A stretch of DNA of 64,000 nt. Origin: Mucilaginibacter sp. Lineage in GTDB: Bacteria > Bacteroidota > Bacteroidia > Sphingobacteriales > Sphingobacteriaceae. Where the stretch lies: NCBI RefSeq assembly GCF_028288205.1, contig NZ_JAQBOD010000016.1, forward strand, positions 1 to 64,000. The letters are read 5' to 3'. The position numbers were made by a program, and so were the translations under genes. Under the pieces are notes generated by a model. The model ran no database searches, was not told the origin of the DNA, and saw only the letters and a program-made list of their open reading frames with translations. Below are positions 51,041 through 59,218 of the stretch, piece after piece (positions within the stretch are counted from its first letter, which is position 1; each line of letters begins with the position of its first letter).

Positions 51041-53830
51041 TTATTTTGTTGCTGGCGCCCCTCCGCCCATTTTTGTAAAATCCCAGGTAACTGATAACAT
51101 AAAATATCTCCTTATGGTGTTATAACTTGTTTCGGTTATCATACCACCATAGGCGTTTCGGTTGTATCCTATGTTTTGGTTAAGCAGGTCATTGCCTGTG
51201 ATAGATAGCTTAAGATTATTCTCTTTTAAAAAAGCCTTGCTTAAAGTTGCGTTCAGGTTAGAGTGATACACTTCCTGGTTAAACACTTCTGATTTGCCGG
51301 TATAAGAGAAGTCAAGATCAGAGCTAATCTGCATTTTACCCGGCAGGTAAATATTTATATAGCTATAACCATAAAAGCCCCTGCTGTTATTGCTGCTACC
51401 GGCTTTTTGTAATGATGATTCGCTTATATTATAACGGGGGCCAAAACTGAAGTAAAAATCATACTTCTTTTGCATGTATTTGCTGATGTCTAACCCTCCC
51501 GAATAGCTTGAGCTGTTGGTAGTGTTTAACACATTGTTAACCATATTATAAGAAACATTTGAATTGATACTTGTGTTAAGCCCGATATTAATATCCGGAC
51601 CTGCTATTTTACGTCTTACACCACCATATATATAATAGTTATGCGGCGTTTTACCGCTAAGGTTAAAAAATTGTGAGGTTGTTTTACCCGCGGCATCGGT
51701 AGTGGTATTGCTTACAATTTGGTTTATAGTATAATTATAGCTGCCTTGTATATACACACTTTGCCCGCTTAATACCTTATAAGAGTTATATCCCCCGCTA
51801 AAATTATTGGTGAATGATGGCCTCAGATCAGGGTTACCTAAAGTAATATACAAGGGGTTATTGTTATTTTTTAATGGTTGTATCTGGTTTATAGACGGCT
51901 GGTTTGTATTGCCATTATAGTTAAGCCGTATAGATTGCTGTTGCGAAAATTTATATTGATAGCTGGCCTGTGGGCTCCAGTTAATAAACTGCCTTTTAAA
52001 AATATCGCCGGTATATTCATCAATTTGCTTGTAGGTAACATCAGATGCGCGGGTGCCAAAATTTAAAACAGTTTTGCCTTTATTATAATTAAATATGGCC
52101 CCCACTTGATTGGCCAACTGATCAAACTTAAAGTTGTTGCTAAAGGCAGGATCAAGTATATCATAGTTTCCGCCGGACGATTTGTTGAATGATTTCTGAT
52201 CGGAAATACTATTATTAATATTCATGCCATAATTAACTATAAGCGAGAAGTATTTAGAAAGAGGCTCGGTATAAGTTATATTAGAATTGAACACTTTATT
52301 ACGGTTTAAGCCGGTTTTATACTGGTCTATATGTTGTGTACTATCCACCGCGCCGGTTACTGTGTTATAGAAATTAGCGTCTGATTTTAAATAGTTTTTG
52401 GTATCATTATTATTTATCGATTCACTTAACAAAACAGAAAATGTGCGACCTTTTTTCTTTAGCTTTTTAGTGTAAAAAGCGCTTGCGTTATAATTATGCT
52501 GGTCGGCATTATTGTTAAGATCGCGGGTGCTGTTATTCAGCAAAGTATCAGTCCCTCTTGTGCTTGAATACGCATAGTCGGTTTTGCTTTTTGTATTTCT
52601 ATAGGTAGCATCAAAAGTTAATTTAAGGTTTGATGTAGTATCAAAAGTAACCTGGTAAATCCCATCAACTTTTTGCCTGAAGGTAGAGTTATGAAAGGTT
52701 TGGTTCTCCACACTGTTTATTACACTATTAGGCAGGTTGTTCTGTGTCCTGGTAGTTTTTGTGCCATCAATATCAAGTGTGCCAAGTTTATAATTGGCGT
52801 TTATTGATTGTTTATCGGTGTTCCATTTATTATCATAGTGTACACCACCTGTAGTAGCTTTTGGTATGCCCTGGCCGTTATAGTTAAGGTCATTGCCACT
52901 GCCAGAAAAATATATATTGCCATTATCAGCAACCTGTACATTACCACCGTCGCCATATTTTTGGTTATCATCCCAGCTAAGGCCGGTTTTGCCGGTATTG
53001 GCCCTGGTACCGTAAATAGAGAATTTCTTTTTCCCTTTAAATTTATTAAACAAAAGCTGGCTCTCATAATGGTCCTGGTTACCTATGCCGCTATACAGTT
53101 TGCCAAAATAGCCGTTCTTAGAGTCTTCCTTCAGTTTAATATTAATGGTTTTGGTTTTTTGGCCATCGTCAATACCGGTAAAGGTGGCCTGGTCGCTTTT
53201 CTTGTCGTAAAGCTGCACTTTATCTACCATGTCGGCACGTATATTTTTAGTAACCAGGGTAGGGTCATCACCAAAAAACTCCTCGCCGTCAACCAGTACC
53301 TTACTTACCGTTTGTCCTTGAGCAGTTATTTTGCCGTCTTTGTCAACCTGTATGCCCGGCAGTTGTTTTAACAGGTCCTCAACCTTGGCATTTGGTTGTG
53401 TAACATAGGCATTTGCATTAAATTCGGTAGTATCACCTTTTATTTTTATGGCTCTAACAGATCCTTTAATAATAACATCCTGCAGCAGGCGCGCTTTAAG
53501 TATCATATTGAGCTTGCCAAAATCATGCGATGGCTGTACTTTTTCATCTAACGTAAATCCTTCGGTATAATCGGCATAACCGGGGTATGATAGTACCAGT
53601 ATAAATTTACCTATAGCAAGATCATTAATGGCAAAAGATCCGTCGGGTTTTGCCCGTGTAAATTTGCGCAGGATAGAATCTTTGGCATTTAACACCATAA
53701 TAGTGGCGTTTGTTAAAACTCTCTTTTCAGCGGTATCAACTGTAGAGCCTTTGATGGAATAAGAGCTTTGCGCTTTTACTGTTAACGCGAATAGCAAAAG
53801 CAAAACTATGGACGAAATTGTGATTTTCAT
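51041..53830 (-). CDS. Outer-membrane beta-barrel protein with CarboxypepD_reg-like domain (TonB-receptor-like)
   Basis: 929 aa with a signal peptide (MKITISSIVLLLLFALTVKA). An Ig-like/carboxypeptidase-regulatory fold (about 22-110: SYSIKGSTVDTAEKRVLT, KPDGSFAINDLAIGKFILVL) is followed by a plug-like segment (VEDLLKQLPGIQVDKDGKIT, then KVLVDGEEFFGDDPTLVTKN) and a long barrel of OMP_b-brl_3 type ending in LSVTWDFTKMGGGA. It is of the kind paired with GLPGLI genes. Transport specificity is unknown; SusC-type specificity loops and a SusD partner are absent. The 373-nt region upstream is empty of genes. Confidence 0.9.
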   Translation of the reverse strand: MKITISSIVLLLLFALTVKAQSSYSIKGSTVDTAEKRVLTNATIMVLNAKDSILRKFTRAKPDGSFAINDLAIGKFILVLSYPGYADYTEGFTLDEKVQPSHDFGKLNMILKARLLQDVIIKGSVRAIKIKGDTTEFNANAYVTQPNAKVEDLLKQLPGIQVDKDGKITAQGQTVSKVLVDGEEFFGDDPTLVTKNIRADMVDKVQLYDKKSDQATFTGIDDGQKTKTINIKLKEDSKNGYFGKLYSGIGNQDHYESQLLFNKFKGKKKFSIYGTRANTGKTGLSWDDNQKYGDGGNVQVADNGNIYFSGSGNDLNYNGQGIPKATTGGVHYDNKWNTDKQSINANYKLGTLDIDGTKTTRTQNNLPNSVINSVENQTFHNSTFRQKVDGIYQVTFDTTSNLKLTFDATYRNTKSKTDYAYSSTRGTDTLLNNSTRDLNNNADQHNYNASAFYTKKLKKKGRTFSVLLSESINNNDTKNYLKSDANFYNTVTGAVDSTQHIDQYKTGLNRNKVFNSNITYTEPLSKYFSLIVNYGMNINNSISDQKSFNKSSGGNYDILDPAFSNNFKFDQLANQVGAIFNYNKGKTVLNFGTRASDVTYKQIDEYTGDIFKRQFINWSPQASYQYKFSQQQSIRLNYNGNTNQPSINQIQPLKNNNNPLYITLGNPDLRPSFTNNFSGGYNSYKVLSGQSVYIQGSYNYTINQIVSNTTTDAAGKTTSQFFNLSGKTPHNYYIYGGVRRKIAGPDINIGLNTSINSNVSYNMVNNVLNTTNSSSYSGGLDISKYMQKKYDFYFSFGPRYNISESSLQKAGSSNNSRGFYGYSYINIYLPGKMQISSDLDFSYTGKSEVFNQEVYHSNLNATLSKAFLKENNLKLSITGNDLLNQNIGYNRNAYGGMITETSYNTIRRYFMLSVTWDFTKMGGGAPATK

Positions 53831-54203
53831 TTTGGCAGATGTAGGTTTTAGGCTTGGTTTGTTAAATATTTATCATAGTATTTAATTATAATGCAAGGTA
53901 TGATGCCGATTCGCGTCGGCTAAATAATTGTGATGAAACACCTTTATAGTGGGACGAATCATCATTTATATTTAGTAATATTTTGAAACATAAATAAGGC
54001 TACACCATGCGGTGGCCGCATAGTAAAGGCATTGTGACTTTCATTTTTTAGGGTATTAAGTATTAGTATAAGGTTATTGGTATTGATAAGGCTAATATAT
54101 AACTAAAAATTTAGTAATATAAAATATTTAACATTTTTAACACTTAACTGTCTATAAGACACCATAAAAACTAAAGTGTTACATATTGCCACTAAGGTTT
54201 AAT
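53831..54203. other. Gene-free AT-rich stretch
   Basis: I see no supported gene, known repeat family or RNA here. One small hairpin, ATGCGG-TGG-CCGCAT, lies at 54007-54021. It is flanked by two minus-strand genes: the right one ends into it and the left one starts from it, so it should contain the promoter of the outer-membrane protein gene, but no clean TAnnTTTG was identified. Confidence 0.5.
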
Positions 54204-54899
54204 TTAATGCTGCAATTGATGAAATGATTTTCCGTTTAGCGTTACCGTAGCGCTGTCTGTATAATTATAATTAGCGTTTGCAATTGTGTTAAACAGTTTC
54301 AGATCGCTTTTGCCGATGATATTGAAACTGGCAGCTTTGATCTGGTTATCGCTATGGATAGTTAGTATAGCTTTGCTATCGCCGGTACTTGCATTTAATT
54401 TATCCAACGAGTTTTTGTTTAACTCAATTTCTGTAAACTTATTTGCGCGGATAGTCATCATATCCTGGGTAAAGCCGCTAATGGTAGTTTTACCATCTGT
54501 AAATTGCCAGTCGGGTAAAATATGCGGGGTTGTAGTTATAACGCTGACAGCAGGGCAGATAATAGTAATGCCTGATTGATAATAACGAGCATTTTTATCT
54601 TTATTATCAATATAAAGGGTATTGTTACGTTGGGTAATAACCACCTTGTCTTTTAACCACTTATTTATCCAAATTTCAAATTTAGGGCCCTTTTCAATGT
54701 TTATGTTAAGCGAGTTGCCAACCTTGTTTTCTACCGCGGTAAAACTATTTAATGCCGTATGTTCCATATTATAAAAGCGTTTTTTGTAATCGCCTTTAAC
54801 ATATTCGGCTTTTAATTGAAAATCATATATAACTAAATAGGCAAACATTATAAATGTTGCTGCAAGCAGTAATTTATTACTTGTTTTCATGATAAGCAT
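54204..54899 (-). CDS. Exported protein of unknown function, last gene of the ABC/GntR unit
   Basis: 231 aa (228 if the second ATG at 54890 is used). The N-terminal hydrophobic segment (LLLAATFIMFAYLVIYDF) is a signal anchor. The mature part is a repeated beta-strand protein with many Asn, Thr, Ser and Ile residues (FTAVENKVGNSLNINIEKGP, LNASTGDSKAILTIHSDN, LFNTIANANYNYTDSATVTL), which recalls the single-stranded right-handed beta-helix of putative adhesin (head-GIN) domains, but I cannot confirm it. It begins right after the GntR stop codon (2 nt), so the four genes 56889 to 54204 form one operon. Confidence 0.68.
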   Translation of the reverse strand: MLIMKTSNKLLLAATFIMFAYLVIYDFQLKAEYVKGDYKKRFYNMEHTALNSFTAVENKVGNSLNINIEKGPKFEIWINKWLKDKVVITQRNNTLYIDNKDKNARYYQSGITIICPAVSVITTTPHILPDWQFTDGKTTISGFTQDMMTIRANKFTEIELNKNSLDKLNASTGDSKAILTIHSDNQIKAASFNIIGKSDLKLFNTIANANYNYTDSATVTLNGKSFHQLQH

Positions 54900-54901
54900 T
54901 T

Positions 54902-55276
54902 TTAATTGTTGTAATTTTTTAATTTGAAATCTTCATAGCGTTTTTGCACCTCATCCAGGCTAATATCAAGCAGGTAAAGGCTCCTGAAAAAGTCAGGAAG
55001 CTCCTGTTGCATAAAACGCTCTTTGCGTATACTCTTTATTTTTTCGATAGCGTCGGCCGTTACAAACAGGCCAAGGCCGCGCTTATTAAATATAATTTCA
55101 TGCTGCTGTAAATATTCATAGGCACGCATTACCGTGTTAGGGTTTACCTGCAGCTCTACAGCCAGTTCACGTACAGATGGTACTTTTTCTTCGGGTAACC
55201 ATTTGCCCAATGTTATATGCTCGCTCACATAATCTGCAATTTGCAGGTATATAGCTTCCTTATCTTTAAAATTCAT
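54902..55276 (-). CDS. GntR family regulator (YtrA-type)
   Basis: 124-aa winged-helix repressor without a large ligand domain, i.e. the YtrA subfamily. The DNA-binding half is clear: YLQIADYVSEHITLGKWLPE (about 10-29), then EKVPSVRELAVELQVNPNTV and MRAYEYLQQHEIIFNKRGLG. The C-terminal 45 residues form a dimerisation hairpin. YtrA-type regulators control ABC transporter operons and usually precede them; here the gene lies after the ATPase and permease genes in the same operon. It ends 2 nt before the next gene. Effector unknown. Confidence 0.9.
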   Translation of the reverse strand: MNFKDKEAIYLQIADYVSEHITLGKWLPEEKVPSVRELAVELQVNPNTVMRAYEYLQQHEIIFNKRGLGLFVTADAIEKIKSIRKERFMQQELPDFFRSLYLLDISLDEVQKRYEDFKLKNYNN

Positions 55277-55277
55277 A

Positions 55278-56057
55278 TTATATTTCCTTTTCCTTTAACC
55301 TGAAGAATGCACTTACCCAAAATACAACCACCACTATACCTATAATTACCAGGTTGGTATTCTGCATACTATCGGTAGGCGGTATGTTCCAATAGTTTTT
55401 GCCCTCAATGTAATATGCCTGGGCGTATGCTACACCATGCAGATCTTTCACACCCGTTACCAGGTGCAATAAAGGCTCGTTAATTATTGCAAAAACTATG
55501 ATGTAGATAAAAAAAACAAAGGCGGTTTTAATAAAGTGCATCTTCTCAAAGAATATAGCTCCCCAAATAGCAAATGCGTGAAATATCGCAAATATTAAAA
55601 AGCCGACTAACGCTCTTTGGTCAGTGTCAAAAATATTGATCAGCTTGTTTGGCTCATGAACAGGCGGGACACTAACACTGATAATTGCCCAATCAACAAC
55701 ATAAAATACGCCAATCAGTACCAGCTGAAATATGATATATGAATATATCCACGATACCAGGAATTTTTCGAGGTGTGATGCAGGTAGGGTAAGTACCCCT
55801 GTGGCTTTTCTTTTATTTCCCAACTCTGTAAATGTTAAGCTGGTAAATATGCCGCCGGCACCTGCTATCAAATAAATAAACATGATTGATTGCAACTGCA
55901 GGGGTAAGCGCCCCCCGCCGGTGTAAGCTGCAAAGCCCATCAAGGCAGCGGCTATGCCTGCCAACACAGCCGTAGATAACAAGTTTGTTTTTGCATGCTC
56001 CAAACTATGCTTTTTAAAAAGCAGCATAAAACGTTTTAAGTTAAATATATTATTCAT
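55278..56057 (-). CDS. ABC transporter permease
   Basis: 259-aa membrane protein with about six membrane segments (LLSTAVLAGIAAALMGFA, LQSIMFIYLIAGAGGIFT, WIYSYIIFQLVLIGVFYVV, FLIFAIFHAFAIWGAIFF, TAFVFFIYIIVFAIINE, LVIIGIVVVVFWVSAFF). It is of the ABC-2/YtrC-like kind, which pairs with one ATPase. Its start overlaps the stop of the ATPase gene (56050-56057) by 8 nt, so the two are translated together. The substrate is unknown; YtrA-regulated systems respond to cell-envelope stress in other bacteria, which is only an analogy. Confidence 0.85.
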   Translation of the reverse strand: MNNIFNLKRFMLLFKKHSLEHAKTNLLSTAVLAGIAAALMGFAAYTGGGRLPLQLQSIMFIYLIAGAGGIFTSLTFTELGNKRKATGVLTLPASHLEKFLVSWIYSYIIFQLVLIGVFYVVDWAIISVSVPPVHEPNKLINIFDTDQRALVGFLIFAIFHAFAIWGAIFFEKMHFIKTAFVFFIYIIVFAIINEPLLHLVTGVKDLHGVAYAQAYYIEGKNYWNIPPTDSMQNTNLVIIGIVVVVFWVSAFFRLKEKEI

Positions 56058-56889
56058 GGCCGGGTTTGTTTAGGATATCTATTAGTTGTGTGTTGTTAGT
56101 GATGATGGCATTAAACAGCAACTCCATATCAACTTTATTGTAGCTGTTGTCGTTATTTTCTGTTATGGCATTAAGGCCCATCATACCTTCTTCTGCATAA
56201 ATATAATCTGTGCCGGTTGTTGGGATAATGCTGAAGCTTATTCTTTCTGCAATTTCGTCGAGGCTTTTGGCAACCACAATTTGTTGGTTATGCAGTACCA
56301 ATACAGCATCTATCAAGTTATCCAGATCGCGCACCTGGTGGGTTGATATAATGATGCAACGATTTTCTGTTAAAGCCGCTGCAATTATTTTGCGGAACTG
56401 GGTTTTCGACGGGATATCTAAACCATTAGTAGGCTCGTCCATCACTAACAAGGATGTATTGGTTGATAAGCCAAAAGCAATGATCACTTTTTTTTGCTGA
56501 CCGAATGATAGTTTGGTTAACAGCTTATCTGTGGGTACATCAAACTCTTTAAGAATAGTTATATACTGCCCGTGATCAAATTTAGGATAAAAGTGCGCGG
56601 TGCTATCAGCAAATTGTTTGGCATTTACGGCCGGTAGGTATACCTCTTCGGGTACAAAAAATAGTTCCTGTAAAAAGGAGGGTAATCTTTTATCGGAACT
56701 TATACCGTTTACTGTGCAAGTGCCTGCCCATGGAAAAACCAGCCCGGCTATATTTTTAAGCAGGGTAGATTTACCCGCGCCATTCATACCAAGCAAGCCA
56801 TAAATATGGCCGGGTTGCAGGGTCAGGTTTAAATTATCAAATAATTTTTGCTTGCCGTACCCAAAAGTTAACTGAGAAATTTTTATCAT
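56050..56889 (-). CDS. ABC transporter ATP-binding protein
   Basis: 279-aa ATPase, the first gene of the four-gene operon. Walker A GLLGMNGAGKSTLLKNIAG (about 31-49), signature LSFGQQKKVIIAFGLS (about 132-147, a common variant of LSGGQ in this class) and Walker B LLVMDEPTNGLDIPS (about 152-166), with the H-loop His in IISTHQVRDL. The C-terminal 80 residues are an accessory domain typical of ABC-2-type exporters. Upstream is a REP-like element and the start of the divergent ftcD unit. Full length, no defect seen. Confidence 0.92.
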   Translation of the reverse strand: MIKISQLTFGYGKQKLFDNLNLTLQPGHIYGLLGMNGAGKSTLLKNIAGLVFPWAGTCTVNGISSDKRLPSFLQELFFVPEEVYLPAVNAKQFADSTAHFYPKFDHGQYITILKEFDVPTDKLLTKLSFGQQKKVIIAFGLSTNTSLLVMDEPTNGLDIPSKTQFRKIIAAALTENRCIIISTHQVRDLDNLIDAVLVLHNQQIVVAKSLDEIAERISFSIIPTTGTDYIYAEEGMMGLNAITENNDNSYNKVDMELLFNAIITNNTQLIDILNKPGHE

Positions 56890-56976
56890 ATTAGTGTATT
56901 AGTTAAATAGTACACTGCAAATGTAAATAATGATTTTACATTACCAAATATTTTTAGAAATATTTGATGTGTGGTG

Positions 56977-57129
56977 GGCGCGCCGTTTACTCACCCCGGC
57001 GTTGCTTCGCTCGCCGACCCTCTTCGCCTTTGGCGGAAAGAGGGTAACCCGAATTAAAAACCCTCTTTCCCGCTTGCGGAAGAGAGGGTGGTCCAGCGAA
57101 GCGTAGACCGGGTGAGTAAACGGCGCGCG
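56977..57129. repeat. REP-like element C (head-to-head half elements)
   Basis: GGCGCGCCGTTTACTCACCC (56977-56996), hairpin ACCCTCTTCGCCTTTGGCGG.. (57016-57046), hairpin ACCCTCTTTCCCGCTTGCGG.. (57060-57089) and GGGTGAGTAAACGGCGCGC (57110-57128), the inverted form of the start. The cleanest copy in the window, between divergent units. Confidence 0.8.
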
Positions 57130-57153
57130 TTACGCAAACTATTTATAAAAAAT

Positions 57154-57214
57154 GGTGACACCGTTTTGCCAGTGTATATGGGTGTATACGGTGTATACAC
57201 TTACCGTATACACC
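57154..57214. repeat. GGTGACACC element, copy 2, with GGTGTATACGG hairpin
   Basis: GGTGACACCGTTTTGCCAGT and on (57154-57187) matches the copy at 32561. It is followed by an 11-bp perfect stem, GGTGTATACGG (57181-57191) and CCGTATACACC (57204-57214). Confidence 0.7.
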
Positions 57215-57252
57215 TACACTTTTAAAACAATGATCTAAATTGCATTAGCAAT

Positions 57253-58260
57253 ATGAAACAGATAATAGAGTGTGTACCTAATTTTAGCGAAGGTGTTGAT
57301 CATGACATCATCAATAGCATTACCGGCGAGATTGGCTCGGTTACAGGTGTGAAATTGTTAAATGTTGACCCCGGCAAGGGGGCCAACCGCACTGTAATCA
57401 CTTTTGCCGGCGAACCTGAAGCAGTAATTGAAGCAGCATTCCTGGCCATAAAAAAAGCAGGCGGGCTAATTGATATGCGCACCCAAAAGGGCGAACACCC
57501 AAGGATGGGCGCAACAGATGTATGCCCGCTTATACCCATCAGCAACATCACTTTAGATGAAACTGCCGGATACGCTAAACAGTTGGCAAAGCGTGTGGGC
57601 GAAGATTTACAGATACCGGTTTATTTATATGAGCACGCTCAGCCCAATAAAGCGCGCAGCAATTTGGCAGCTATAAGGGCAGGAGAATATGAAGGATTTT
57701 TTAAAAAGATAAAACTACCCAATTGGCAACCCGATTTTGGTCCGGCCGAAATGGATGCCCAACGAGGAGCCACCGTAATTGGTGCGCGCGATTTTTTAAT
57801 AGCTTATAATATTAACCTGGATACCCAATCAACCAATATAGCCAACGAAATAGCTTGCGAGGTAAGAGAAACCGGCAGAATTGTTACAAATGAAAATGGA
57901 AAACAACGAATCCACGGAACATTAAAACACGTAAAAGCTATAGGCTGGTATATTAAAGAGTATGAAATGGCCCAGGTATCTATGAATTTAACAAACATAG
58001 CAGTAACCCCAATCCACATTGTGTTTGATGAGGTAAGCGCCAAAGCAGCGGCCCACGGGGTTAATGTAACCGGTAGCGAATTAATAGGCATGATACCGCT
58101 AAAAGCTATGCTGGATGCAGGTAATTATTTTCGGCTTAAAGAGGGTAAGCCACAAACGGCAAATGAACGTAAACTCATTGAAAACGCTATAAAAGCAATG
58201 GGCCTGGATCAGTTAGCACCATTTGACCCACAGAAGAGGATAATAGAGTATTTGCTTTAA
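57253..58260 (+). CDS. ftcD: Glutamate formimidoyltransferase
   Basis: Transfers the formimino group from formiminoglutamate to tetrahydrofolate in histidine degradation; 335 aa. The N-terminal half opens with QIIECVPNFSEGVDHDIINS (residues 3-22), with the conserved NFSEG. The active-site region is EHPRMGATDVCPLIP (about 82-96) with His83 as base, and VYLYEHA follows. The C-terminal half has YIKEYEMAQVSMNLTNIAV. The cyclodeaminase domain found fused in some relatives is absent, so this is a single-function enzyme. No hut genes are adjacent. Confidence 0.93.
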   Translation: MKQIIECVPNFSEGVDHDIINSITGEIGSVTGVKLLNVDPGKGANRTVITFAGEPEAVIEAAFLAIKKAGGLIDMRTQKGEHPRMGATDVCPLIPISNITLDETAGYAKQLAKRVGEDLQIPVYLYEHAQPNKARSNLAAIRAGEYEGFFKKIKLPNWQPDFGPAEMDAQRGATVIGARDFLIAYNINLDTQSTNIANEIACEVRETGRIVTNENGKQRIHGTLKHVKAIGWYIKEYEMAQVSMNLTNIAVTPIHIVFDEVSAKAAAHGVNVTGSELIGMIPLKAMLDAGNYFRLKEGKPQTANERKLIENAIKAMGLDQLAPFDPQKRIIEYLL

Positions 58261-58397
58261 ATTGGTCATACTGTTTTCTAATTAGGCTCAACATTAACCT
58301 AATTGTTTATTTTTTAAATTTATATTATAATATTTTTTATTTTTAATGATAAATGCAATAATTTCGAAACCCCGCACTTTGAAAATTCTATAAAAGA

Positions 58398-59012
58398 ATG
58401 ACCGCCATCACAAAAAGTATTAAGCATTTCTTGTTTGTTGTGTTGTTGCTATGGCTGGTTGCACCTGCGTTTGCACAGGTAAAACCCGCTGTAAAGGGTC
58501 AGTTTAAAAATTTTTATAACTCATTAGCCGAGGTAAACCTAAACTTTACTTTCCCCGAAGGGTTTAAAGAGATCAAGCCCGTTAATACCGAAAGCCTCCC
58601 GTTTGATTATGCGATGGAAATTCCGGATGCCGATTTTGAGATATGGTTTCGTATCAACACCCAAAAAGAAGATGAAAAGTTTTTAAGTGATAAAAATATA
58701 CACGTAACCAATCCCGACTCTTTGTATGTAAGCCTGGCACAAGACCAGATATCGGCCTTTACATCTGAAAAGGTCTATTTTAAAAGAGCCCTGCCGCCAT
58801 ATATCCTGGATAGGTATAATGCTGATACAGGTGCTACTTACCTATTTAACCTTAACGACTCGCCAATTACCAAGCATTATAAATATGCCTTATTGATTAT
58901 GCTCCAAAAAAATAAAATGGGCACAGTTATGGCTATTTGTTTCACTAATGAAAAGGGCCCCGATTTTTTTAAAAACATGAACAAGGCCGGTAACTGCCTT
59001 AAGTTTAAGTAA
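58398..59012 (+). CDS. Secreted protein of unknown function, 204 aa
   Basis: The signal peptide (HFLFVVLLLWLVAPAFAQ, ending about residue 27) is followed by a soluble domain with alternating strands and helices (for example LNFTFPEGFKEIKPVN, FEIWFRINTQKEDEKFLSDK, YALLIMLQKNKMGTVMAICF). It contains one late Cys pair (Cys in ICFTN and in GNCLKF) that may form a disulphide bond. I recognise no named family. The 137-nt gap to ftcD and the repeat pair directly after its stop codon suggest an independent unit. Codon use is as in its neighbours. Confidence 0.7.
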   Translation: MTAITKSIKHFLFVVLLLWLVAPAFAQVKPAVKGQFKNFYNSLAEVNLNFTFPEGFKEIKPVNTESLPFDYAMEIPDADFEIWFRINTQKEDEKFLSDKNIHVTNPDSLYVSLAQDQISAFTSEKVYFKRALPPYILDRYNADTGATYLFNLNDSPITKHYKYALLIMLQKNKMGTVMAICFTNEKGPDFFKNMNKAGNCLKFK

Positions 59013-59112
59013 TAGTTAGTGATTAGTTAATTAGAGGTTGGAGAGATTAGTATGAAAGTGCTAAAAATCAGGCATTCAACTAATCTTTAATTGCTAATCT
59101 TCAATCTTTAAC
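59013..59112. repeat. Inverted pair of heptamer arms (AATTAGA / AATCTTT words)
   Basis: Left arm 59013-59050 (AGTTAGTG, ATTAGTT, AATTAGA, GGTTGGA, GAGATTAG) and right arm 59077-59112 (ACTAATCTTTAATTGCTAAT and on) are inverted relatives. Both begin or end with ATAGTTA/TAACTAT. The spacer is 26 nt. It could terminate the preceding gene. Confidence 0.7.
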
Positions 59113-59218
59113 TATAATGTTGATAAGTTAACAGATTTGAATTAGAAGTTCGGGTACTAAACTTTATTTTTGTTGTAAGGAGGCTCCTGTCTCCATATTT
59201 AAAATACAAGTATAAAAC

